Of a stretch of DNA of 6,000 nucleotides, positions 1 to 4,837 are shown piece by piece. Positions within the stretch are counted from its first letter, which is position 1. Each line of letters starts with the position of its first letter. The translations under genes were made by a program, and so were the position numbers. Under the pieces are notes generated by a model, which saw nothing but the letters and a program-made list of their open reading frames with translations, did no database searches and was not told the DNA's origin. Source of the stretch: an uncultured Oscillibacter sp. (lineage in GTDB: Bacteria > Bacillota_A > Clostridia > Oscillospirales > Oscillospiraceae); contig CAQVQZ010000131.1 of assembly GCA_948902155.1 (NCBI GenBank), positions 1 through 6,000 on the forward strand, written 5' to 3'.

Positions 1-86
1 TGTACCCAAGTGGCTGAAGGGTCCGGATTCGAAATCCGGTAGGCGCCGCAAGGCGTGCGGGGGTTCAAATCCCTCCATCTCCGCCA
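1..86 (+). tRNA. tRNA-Ser(CGA), 5' end cut by window edge
   Basis: Serine tRNA reading UCG codons. The anticodon stem 23-27/35-39 (ccgga/tccgg) encloses the loop ttcgaaa with anticodon CGA at 30-32. A long variable arm (stem cgcc/ggcg around gcaa) is typical of class II tRNAs such as Ser and Leu. The T-loop is ttcaaat, and the acceptor 3' strand catctcc is followed by discriminator G at 83 and an encoded CCA at 84-86. Only the last two bases of the 5' acceptor strand (tg) are inside the window, so about five bases are inferred to lie upstream. The discriminator G and variable arm favour Ser over Leu. Confidence 0.96.
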
Positions 87-90
87 GCTC

Positions 91-157
91 AGAAATTCCC
101 GCCGCCGTTCCGTTTCCGCCGCCTTGCGGCGAAAACTGCACTCCGGCGGGAATTTCT
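91..157. repeat. Nested inverted repeat just after the tRNA; possible terminator
   Basis: A perfect 14-bp inverted repeat (agaaattcccgccg at 91-104, its complement at 144-157) encloses a second perfect hairpin, cgccgc-ctt-gcggcg at 117-131, which extends as ttt/aaa past a C/A mismatch. It starts five bases after the tRNA CCA. It may end the tRNA transcript, but no clean T-tract follows (aatttcttc lies partly inside the arm), so a dispersed intergenic repeat is equally possible. Confidence 0.6.
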
Positions 158-162
158 TCGCC

Positions 163-199
163 TTCAGCCCCGACTCGCTTCGCTGGACTCGGGGCTGAA
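163..199. repeat. Stem-loop with 11-bp perfect stem
   Basis: ttcagccccga at 163-173 pairs perfectly with tcggggctgaa at 189-199 around a 15-base loop. It follows the previous hairpin after five bases. The + strand continues aaagggacgggg with no T-run. On the minus strand the stem is followed by ggcgaagaaa, also without a U-tract. It is not a convincing intrinsic terminator; a repeat or RNA-folding element is as likely. Confidence 0.55.
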
Positions 200-326
200 A
201 AGGGACGGGGACGCAGATGCGGAGCGGCTTGCTGGGAGGACGATTTTAAGTGTTTCTTTTGATGGAAGCGGGCGTTTTTGTTCCTTATTACGTTTCTTAA
301 ACAGCAGTCTTCTCATTACAATATTT

Positions 327-335
327 TAGGAGGTG
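327..335 (+). promoter_or_regulatory. Ribosome binding site fixing the epimerase start
   Basis: ttaggaggtg covers a near-perfect anti-16S match (AGGAGGTG), with the ATG at 341 five bases after it. This selects 341 as the start rather than an in-frame ATG at 278 that has no such site. No convincing promoter was found between 200 and 326. Confidence 0.85.
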
Positions 336-340
336 CCCCC

Positions 341-1213
341 ATGCGCTACACCCTCTCCAACTCCTCCCTCCAAGCCGCCGTCCAGACCCAGGGCGGCGAG
401 CTGGTTTCCCTTCAGGACCGCGCCGGGACCGAGTACATCTGGCAGGGCGACCCCGCCTTCTGGTCCGGCCAAAACCCCATCCTTTTCCCCATCGTGGGCA
501 GTCTGAAGGACGGCAAAACCGCCATCAACGGCCAAACCTACGAAATGGCCCGCCACGGCTTCGCCCGCCGCTGCGGCTTCACCCTGGCGGGGCAGGGCAG
601 TGATTTCATCGTCCTGGAGCTCCGGGAGAGCCCGGACACCCTGGCCCGCTACCCCTTCCCCTTCGTCCTCCGCGTCCGGCACCAGCTCCTGGAAAACGGA
701 TTTTCCACCGCCTTCACAGTACAAAACCCCGGCGAAACGCCCCTGCCCTTCTGCATCGGAGCCCACACCGCCATCCGCTGCCCCCTCTTCGGCGGCGAGC
801 GCTTTGAGGACTACGCCCTCACCTTCGACCGCCCCGAGGACGCGGACACCCTCCTTCTGACCCCCGAGGGCCTGCTCCACGGCGGCGGCGCGGAGCCCAT
901 GCTCCGCAGCGGCCAAATCTCCCTGGACTACGCCGCTTTCCAGCGCCTGGACACCCTGATTTTCCAGGGTCTGGCCTCCCGCCGCGCCGATCTCCGCCAC
1001 CGGGAAACCGGCCATGGCGTCTCCCTGGACTTCCACGAGTTCCCCATGGTGGCCTTCTGGACGAAACCCGGCGCGCCCTTCCTCTGCCTGGAGCCCTGGC
1101 ACGGCTGCGCCGCCTACGACAACGAATCCGGCCGTTTCCAGGACAAGCCCCACGTCCTGACCCTGGCCCCCGGCGAGCAGAAAGAACTGTCCTACCGCTT
1201 CACCCTTCTTTAA
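341..1213 (+). CDS. Aldose 1-epimerase family protein (LacX-like mutarotase)
   Basis: This 290-residue cytoplasmic protein has the galactose mutarotase (aldose 1-epimerase) beta-sandwich fold and probably interconverts alpha and beta anomers of an aldose or sugar phosphate. It matches the LacX-like branch: residues 46-54 read PILFPIVGS, 71-76 RHGFAR (His72), 139-148 IGAHTAIRCP (His142, the second active-site His position) and 248-255 LCLEPWHG (Glu251, the expected catalytic base). There is no signal peptide. The length is usual for this branch. Codons favour C-ending triplets (CTC, TCC, CCC, ACC) more than the neighbouring genes do. It appears monocistronic: a stem-loop follows the stop and the next gene has its own promoter. 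The fold assignment is firm; the sugar substrate cannot be told from sequence, and no sugar operon flanks it. Confidence 0.92.
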   Translation: MRYTLSNSSLQAAVQTQGGELVSLQDRAGTEYIWQGDPAFWSGQNPILFPIVGSLKDGKTAINGQTYEMARHGFARRCGFTLAGQGSDFIVLELRESPDTLARYPFPFVLRVRHQLLENGFSTAFTVQNPGETPLPFCIGAHTAIRCPLFGGERFEDYALTFDRPEDADTLLLTPEGLLHGGGAEPMLRSGQISLDYAAFQRLDTLIFQGLASRRADLRHRETGHGVSLDFHEFPMVAFWTKPGAPFLCLEPWHGCAAYDNESGRFQDKPHVLTLAPGEQKELSYRFTLL

Positions 1214-1244
1214 AACGGAGGGCGGACCAACCGCCATCACCTCA

Positions 1245-1290
1245 AAGCGCGGCCCGGCACGAAACCGGACCGCGCTTCTATCTTGTCTGG
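1245..1290 (+). terminator. Probable terminator of the epimerase gene
   Basis: aagcgcgg (1245-1252) pairs with ccgcgctt (1270-1277), then after one C/A mismatch ccgg (1254-1257) pairs with ccgg (1265-1268), leaving a 7-base loop. The tail ctatcttgtct is T-rich but broken. A smaller hairpin ggcgg-accaa-ccgcc lies at 1221-1235, directly after the stop. The T-tract is weak, so efficiency is uncertain. Confidence 0.65.
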
Positions 1291-1344
1291 GGGAACTCCG
1301 ATTCTTTGAACACACTCTAAATGCGGGCACACACTGCACGATTA

Positions 1345-1508
1345 AGAAGCTGTACCAATAGGCGGCGGTATGCAGATTGGCGAGAAAATTTTTCGTCTGG
1401 CAAGGAAAACACGCGCAGGAATCCTGACGGATTTCAAGCGTTTTTGACGCAGACCAGACGGTAAATTTTCCGTCAAGCTGCGTGCCGGCACCTATTGGTA
1501 CAGCTTCT
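1345..1508. repeat. 164-bp imperfect inverted-repeat element (MITE-like / palindromic intergenic repeat)
   Basis: The left arm 1345-1400 and right arm 1454-1508 are complementary over about 55 bases. The outer 18 are perfect (including gaagctgtaccaatagg at 1346-1362 and its complement at 1491-1507). The next 38 columns hold eight mismatches and one gap, and four of the mismatches would be G-U pairs in + strand RNA. The centre 1401-1453 is unpaired or weakly paired. It lies in the 434-base gene-free gap 1214-1647 and carries no ORF with coding features. The dinucleotide TA flanks both ends (1343-1344 and 1508-1509), which could be a target duplication but is too short to prove it. I infer a non-autonomous mobile or dispersed repeat; no transposase is nearby. 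Confidence 0.75.
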
Positions 1509-1543
1509 AACTTTGCAATTAGCTTTTCTCCGTTTCCGGGAGA

Positions 1544-1572
1544 TTGACAGTTGTCGAAACGGAGGATATAAT
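1544..1572 (+). promoter_or_regulatory. Perfect-consensus vegetative promoter for the SLH-serine hydrolase gene
   Basis: TTGACA (1544-1549) and TATAAT (1567-1572) are exact consensus hexamers separated by exactly 17 bases, so this should be a strong housekeeping sigma (SigA) promoter. Transcription would start near 1579-1580, giving a leader of about 70 bases before the gene. It sits 36 bases beyond the end of the inverted-repeat element. Confidence 0.9.
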
Positions 1573-1585
1573 GGGGAATTAGAGG

Positions 1586-1616
1586 AAAAGGGGAATCGTG
1601 GACTCCCCTGCTTTTT
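1586..1616 (+). promoter_or_regulatory. Terminator-like hairpin in the 5' leader
   Basis: agggga (1589-1594) pairs with tcccct (1604-1609) and may continue inward as tc/ga past an A/C mismatch. A short gc spacer and five T's (1612-1616) follow, and aaaa at 1586-1589 could extend the pairing. It lies only about ten bases after the predicted transcription start and before the start codon. It could act as an attenuator, an early pause or a 5' stabilising stem. The stem is short, so its role is uncertain. Confidence 0.45.
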
Positions 1617-1647
1617 ATAGGCGTGAGACGAGAAAACCGGAAGAGGG

Positions 1648-3537
1648 ATGATGCGTATGGGGAAATACTGGGCGGCGGGGGCGCTTCTGGCGCTGTCGCT
1701 TTTTTGGGTGCTTTCGGCTTCGCCCCTGGCGGACGCGCGGGGGCGGACGGACAACGCGGAGGATGCTTTGCCCATAGACGGGCCGCTGGTTGTGGAAGAG
1801 GTTGTGCCATCGGAGGAAATCGCGGCGGCGCCCGGTTTGGAAGAGGAAGTGCCGGAGGTTCTGGAAATCGAGGGGCCCGCGGTGGATGGGCCTTGGGTTT
1901 GGGAGGAACCGGCGCTGCCGGAGGTTCCGGCGCGGGACGCCGGCGGGTACGCCGTCCTTCGGGAGCTTTTGGAGCCGAACGACTGGGGGGATTTCGACAG
2001 CGCGGAGCCGGTGAGCCGGATCGAGGCCGTGACGGCCCTTTACCGCCTCAGCGGGGCCCTGGTCCGGGCGGACGGATGCCTCTTTGCGGACGTGGACGAG
2101 GCGGACTGGGACGCGGTGATCTGGGCCTCCGGGGCGGGAGTCGCCGGGGGCGTGGCCGAGGGGCGCTTCGCCCCTGACGGCCCGGTGACCCGGAGCCAGC
2201 TGGCGGTGATGCTGCACCGCTTCGCCGCCTGGATGGGGATGAATACGGAGAGCCGGGTCGCGGTGTCCTGGGACGGCGAGGAAGTCCCGGCTTACGCGGA
2301 AGAGGCCGTCAACTGGGTCATGGGCCGGAGGCTCTACGGGACCATGACGGACCGGGGGCTGTATCCCCAGCTGCCGGTGTCCCGGCTTCAGTTTGCGGAG
2401 ATTTTGACCCGGCTGGAGTGGAACGAGACGGCGGCGGACCTGGCGGAGGAGCTGTCCATCAGCAGGTCCCAGGCGAAACATGAAGAGCTGGAAGCGGCCG
2501 TCCGGACCATCGCCCGGCGCTACGGCGCGGTGGGGATCCAGGTGGCCGTGGTGGAAAAGGGCGCGGTGACCGACGCCTATCACTACGGCTGGGCGGTGAA
2601 GGGGAGCGAGCCCATGACCGACCGGCACAAGATGCGGGTGGCCTCCCTCTCCAAGGTGGCGGTGGGCCTCTCCGCCGCCCTCCTGCAGGAGGAGGGCGTG
2701 GTGGACTACGACGAGGACATCGGGGCTTACTGGGGGAAGAACGCCCGGAATCCCCGGAGGCCGGACAAGCTCGTCACCATCCGGTCCATGCTGACCCATA
2801 CATCTACATTGCTGAACAGCGAGAGCATCGCCTGGGATTACCAGGGCGTGCGGGCCCAGCTGGGGTCCGCCTCCGGCTACGGCGGCGGCACGCCGGGGAG
2901 CCTGAAAAGCTGGAGCTACAACAACCACGCTTTCGGTATCCTGGGCCAGACCCTGGAGCTGGCCTCCGGGCGCTATCTGGACGACGTGCTGGGGGAGCGG
3001 GTGCTGGCGTTTCTGGGGGCGGACTGCGGCTTCGCCGCCGGGGAATTGGAGGAGCCGGGGCTGGTGACGCCGCTGTACCGGACGTCCTCCCTGGGGCGCT
3101 CCGCCGCCAGCCAGCTGCGGGTCCGCCGCTGGGACTTCCCCGGGGCCTCGGGGCGGCAGTTCGCCGGGGGCTTTACCTCCAGCGCACGGGACTTCGCCAA
3201 GCTGATCGCCCTGCTGGCGGGGGACGGCTGCTTTGAGGGCGTCCGGCTGATGGACGCCGGGGCCGTGGAGCAGATGGAGAGCCACAGCTGGGAGGCCCTG
3301 CCCGGCGGGACCTATCAGGCCCTGCCCATGCGGTTCCGGCCGGAGCTGTACGGGCGGGAGGGGCTGTATTACCACACCGGCAGCGCCTACGGCGTGTACA
3401 ACCTCGCCAGCTATGACCCCGTTACGGGGGACGGGGTCGTGGTGCTGACCATGGGGGCCTCCGGAAAGACCGACGCTTACGGCATCTACGCCATCGGCGG
3501 CGAGATCAGCCGGGCGGTTTATGACGCAATCAAATGA
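1648..3537 (+). CDS. Secreted SLH-domain serine hydrolase, beta-lactamase/PBP (class C-like) fold
   Basis: This 629-residue surface protein has four parts. Residues 1-30 are a signal peptide (Arg/Lys, hydrophobic stretch, SPLADA cleavage region). About 38-95 form an acidic Glu/Pro/Val linker. Three SLH repeats follow, roughly 100-137, 145-195 and 203-256, with the family's TRAE-like motifs as VSRIE, VTRSQ and VSRLQ. The rest (about 280-629) is a beta-lactamase-family hydrolase with S333-L-S-K336 (SxxK nucleophile and base), Y424-N-N (YxN) and H576-T-G (the KTG/HxG position). SLH repeats bind secondary cell-wall polymer, so it should sit on the cell wall outside the membrane. Likely roles are a D-Ala-D-Ala carboxypeptidase-like or esterase activity; true beta-lactam resistance cannot be inferred. 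The stop is followed by a strong hairpin. The start is ambiguous among ATGs at 1648, 1651 and 1657: the purine tract 1639-1647 is best spaced for 1651 or 1657. Confidence 0.9.
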   Translation: MMRMGKYWAAGALLALSLFWVLSASPLADARGRTDNAEDALPIDGPLVVEEVVPSEEIAAAPGLEEEVPEVLEIEGPAVDGPWVWEEPALPEVPARDAGGYAVLRELLEPNDWGDFDSAEPVSRIEAVTALYRLSGALVRADGCLFADVDEADWDAVIWASGAGVAGGVAEGRFAPDGPVTRSQLAVMLHRFAAWMGMNTESRVAVSWDGEEVPAYAEEAVNWVMGRRLYGTMTDRGLYPQLPVSRLQFAEILTRLEWNETAADLAEELSISRSQAKHEELEAAVRTIARRYGAVGIQVAVVEKGAVTDAYHYGWAVKGSEPMTDRHKMRVASLSKVAVGLSAALLQEEGVVDYDEDIGAYWGKNARNPRRPDKLVTIRSMLTHTSTLLNSESIAWDYQGVRAQLGSASGYGGGTPGSLKSWSYNNHAFGILGQTLELASGRYLDDVLGERVLAFLGADCGFAAGELEEPGLVTPLYRTSSLGRSAASQLRVRRWDFPGASGRQFAGGFTSSARDFAKLIALLAGDGCFEGVRLMDAGAVEQMESHSWEALPGGTYQALPMRFRPELYGREGLYYHTGSAYGVYNLASYDPVTGDGVVVLTMGASGKTDAYGIYAIGGEISRAVYDAIK

Positions 3538-3541
3538 TACG

Positions 3542-3572
3542 GCAAGGCGCTCCGGATTTCGGAGCGCCTTGC
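3542..3572. terminator. Convergent hairpin shared by the serine hydrolase and 74-aa peptide genes
   Basis: A perfect 13-bp stem (gcaaggcgctccg at 3542-3554, complement at 3560-3572) has a 5-base loop gattt. It begins four bases after the hydrolase stop, and the minus-strand gene ends one base beyond its other side. The + strand tail is tttaaaa; the minus-strand tail is cgtatcattt. Both T-tracts are short, but position and stem strength support a two-way terminator. Confidence 0.8.
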
Positions 3573-3573
3573 T

Positions 3574-3798
3574 TTAAAACAGCTTCTTCAGTCCGCCCAG
3601 AGCGCCGCCCAGGTCTGCGGCGGCCAGCTTGGCCTTGACGCCCGCCACCAGGGGCTTGAGCTGGCCGTCGGGCAGGTCCACGCCGATCAGCTTCTCCAGG
3701 GTCTTGACGGGGTCCTCCTGGAAGTCCTTGAGCAGGCCGGGGTCCTTTTGCAGCTTGGCGGCCAGTTCTTCGATCTTTTCCTTGATATCGATGCTCAT
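3574..3798 (-). CDS. Small Lys/Asp-rich peptide, resembles nitrile hydratase-like leader peptides; function unknown
   Basis: This 74-residue protein is not of known function. It is mostly predicted helical, with two DP motifs (19-20, 29-30), a GVDLP motif at 39-43 and a Gly-rich tail DLGGALGGLKKLF at 62-74. It has no Cys, His, Trp, Tyr, Arg or Asn, and no signal peptide or membrane helix. The pattern DP-x-x-x-L-E-x-L-x-G-V-x-L-P resembles the leader helix of nitrile hydratase-like (NHLP) and Nif11-type RiPP precursors, which is a resemblance only. The tail after either GG has no Cys, Ser or Thr, and no modifying enzyme or peptidase-transporter is nearby, which argues against a classical modified peptide. 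The gene is well supported: AAGGAG lies eight bases before the ATG (3807-3812), there is a consensus promoter upstream, and a hairpin follows the stop. It is transcribed alone, divergently from the CarD-like gene. Confidence 0.85.
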   Translation of the reverse strand: MSIDIKEKIEELAAKLQKDPGLLKDFQEDPVKTLEKLIGVDLPDGQLKPLVAGVKAKLAAADLGGALGGLKKLF

Positions 3799-3823
3799 GG
3801 TATCGTCTCCTTCTGTCGTTCTC

Positions 3824-3846
3824 CGCGCCCCGACTGAGCGGGCGCG
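3824..3846 (-). promoter_or_regulatory. GC-only stem-loop in the leader of the 74-aa peptide gene
   Basis: cgcgccc (3824-3830) pairs perfectly with gggcgcg (3840-3846) around the 9-base loop cgactgagc. On the minus strand it begins at about the predicted transcription start (near 3847) and ends 11 bases before the Shine-Dalgarno site. A 5'-terminal stem often raises mRNA stability; a binding-site role is also possible. Confidence 0.5.
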
Positions 3847-3853
3847 CAGCTAC

Positions 3854-3882
3854 ATCATAAGAAAATTGGGGATATTTGTCAA
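3854..3882 (-). promoter_or_regulatory. Near-consensus promoter for the 74-aa peptide gene
   Basis: Read on the minus strand, TTGACA (3882-3877) and TATGAT (3859-3854) are separated by 17 bases: a perfect -35 and a one-mismatch -10. The predicted start is near 3847, giving a 5' leader of about 50 bases. It predicts constitutive, fairly strong expression of this small gene. Confidence 0.85.
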
Positions 3883-3931
3883 TCTTTTTTAGGTAAAAAC
3901 AGAGAAAATGTTGAGCTTTACAAAATTTCTC

Positions 3932-3961
3932 TTACATATTTCCTCAAATCTGTGGTACACT
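3932..3961 (+). promoter_or_regulatory. Possible promoter for the CarD-like gene
   Basis: TACACT (3956-3961) is a fair -10 element, preceded by TGTGG. The best -35 is a weak TTACAT at 3932-3937 with an 18-base spacer. The start would fall near 3968, about 34 bases before the ATG. Position is right between divergent genes, but the -35 is poor, so another site in 3900-3960 is possible. Confidence 0.4.
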
Positions 3962-4001
3962 AAAGGGGCAAGGCCGCGAAATTCGGGAAAAGGAGGGCGC
4001 T

Positions 4002-4520
4002 ATGTTTCAACCAGGAGAGCTGTTGGTATACGGAGCCACCGGCGTATGCCTCGTGAAGGAAATCACCCGCCTTCCCGGCGGGGACCGGAAGCGGCAGTAT
4101 TACCTGCTGGACCCCCTGTGGCAGGACGGCGTGATCTACGCCCCGGTGGACAGCGAGAAGGTGCCCATGCGCCCGGTAATCAGCCGGGAGGAGGCGGAGG
4201 CCCTGATCGACCAGATGCCCCGCGTACAGGCGGCGGTGTGCCGGGGGACCACGGTGCAGGCCCTGGCCCAGCAGTACCAGAGCACGGTCCGGGACGGGGG
4301 CCATCTGGGCCTGATCGAGATGATGAAGGCCATCTACCTCAAGCGGGGCCAGGCGGAGGCCAAGAACCGCCGACTGGGCATGGTGGACGAGCGGTACATG
4401 AAGCAGGCGGAGCGCCTGCTGTACGGCGAGCTGGCCACGGCCCTGGACATCCCCTATGACGAGGTGGAGGGCTACATCGCCGGACGGATCGACGCTATGG
4501 CGGACTCCGCCGGAGCGTGA
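4002..4520 (+). CDS. CarD-like transcriptional regulator
   Basis: This 172-residue cytoplasmic protein belongs to the CarD/CdnL family, whose members bind the RNA polymerase beta subunit and stabilise the open promoter complex. Residues 1-60 fit the N-terminal CarD/TRCF interaction domain: FQPGELLVYGATGVCLVKEI has the family's 'F..G..VvYg..GV..v..I' start, and YYLLDPL...GVIYAPVD forms the following strands. Residues 61-172 are helical, with the typical KNRRLGMVDERYMKQAERLLYGELA pattern seen in the family's C-terminal helix bundle. AGGAGG at 3991-3996 lies five bases before the ATG. The gene stands alone, with its own terminator and a divergent neighbour. It is shaped like a general regulator. 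Its target genes cannot be read from the sequence. Confidence 0.9.
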   Translation: MFQPGELLVYGATGVCLVKEITRLPGGDRKRQYYLLDPLWQDGVIYAPVDSEKVPMRPVISREEAEALIDQMPRVQAAVCRGTTVQALAQQYQSTVRDGGHLGLIEMMKAIYLKRGQAEAKNRRLGMVDERYMKQAERLLYGELATALDIPYDEVEGYIAGRIDAMADSAGA

Positions 4521-4530
4521 GCGCTTCGCG

Positions 4531-4567
4531 AAAAGAGGACGGTATCGGAAGATACCGTCCTCTTTTT
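4531..4567. terminator. Strong bidirectional intrinsic terminator
   Basis: A 16-bp perfect stem (4531-4546 with 4551-4566) is capped by a GGAA tetraloop (GNRA type). The + strand ends in five T's (4563-4567) and the minus strand ends in four (complement of 4531-4534). It starts ten bases after the CarD-like stop and lies three bases beyond the stop of the convergent 48-aa gene, so it should end both transcripts. Confidence 0.93.
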
Positions 4568-4569
4568 GG

Positions 4570-4716
4570 TCACTGCTGCAATCCGGAGATATAAGCGTCG
4601 ATCAGCTCTTTCAGCTCTTTCGTGGTGTAGGTTTTGTCCGGGTCCCTTTCGAAAATCCGGATAAGGTCGTACGCAATGGCTTTTTGAATGTCTTTCCGCT
4701 GATGTTCATCCGGCAT
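4570..4716 (-). CDS. Small conserved-looking protein, 48 residues, function unknown
   Basis: ATG at 4716-4714 opens a 48-residue frame ending with TGA at 4572-4570. The protein runs MPDEHQRKDIQKAIAYDLIR..., then ERDPDKTYTTKELKELIDAY and a C-terminal ISGLQQ. It is charged, has no Cys or membrane segment, and probably forms two or three helices. AAAGGAG at 4732-4726 lies nine bases before the start, and a strong two-way terminator follows the stop. Both support a real gene despite its length. A 9-bp tandem repeat (cagctcttt, 4603-4620) encodes KELKEL. No promoter was found between it and the oadA-like gene 121 bases upstream on the same strand, so the two may be co-transcribed. Its function is not recognised. 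Confidence 0.75.
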   Translation of the reverse strand: MPDEHQRKDIQKAIAYDLIRIFERDPDKTYTTKELKELIDAYISGLQQ

Positions 4717-4811
4717 TGTCTCGCACTCCTTTGTCGTTTCAGCAATTCCACGTTGCCGTCGCTTCGGCCTGGTCGCCCTCCGGACAATCAGAGCGCGCGA
4801 AAGCTTTTTTG

Positions 4812-4837
4812 GTTACTTTTTTCTCGAAAAAAGTAAC
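4812..4837. repeat. Perfect AT-rich palindrome after the oadA-like gene
   Basis: gttactttttt (4812-4822) and aaaaaagtaac (4827-4837) form an 11-bp perfect stem with loop ctcg, touching the stop codon of the gene at 4838. Read in the gene's direction, the stem is followed by caaaaaagctt, with no U-tract, so it is not a standard intrinsic terminator and transcription could read through into the 48-aa gene. It may be a dispersed repeat or a 3'-end stabiliser. Confidence 0.7.

Noticed and set aside
317..322. TACAAT as a -10 element for the epimerase gene
   Set aside because: Transcription would start near 329, inside the ribosome binding site, and no -35 lies at the right distance. No other promoter in 200-316 was convincing.
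278..340. 21-residue N-terminal extension of the epimerase from ATG 278
   Set aside because: The AGGAGGTG site sits immediately before ATG 341, and homologous proteins begin with a short MRYTLSN-type strand. The extension has no ribosome site and resembles no signal peptide.
1..340. Prophage or integrative element attachment site at the tRNA 3' end
   Set aside because: No integrase, excisionase or repeated tRNA 3' fragment is seen in the 6 kb, so there is no support beyond the tRNA itself.
326..1810. 494-codon open frame on the minus strand
   Set aside because: It lies antisense to the epimerase gene and runs through the inverted-repeat element and the promoter. The product is low-complexity Gly/Ala/Val with no domain, as expected from GC-rich shadow frames.
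1615..3375. 586-codon open frame on the minus strand
   Set aside because: It is antisense to the serine hydrolase, which has clear SxxK, YxN, HTG and SLH motifs. The antisense product is Pro/Gly/Arg/His-rich without recognisable features.
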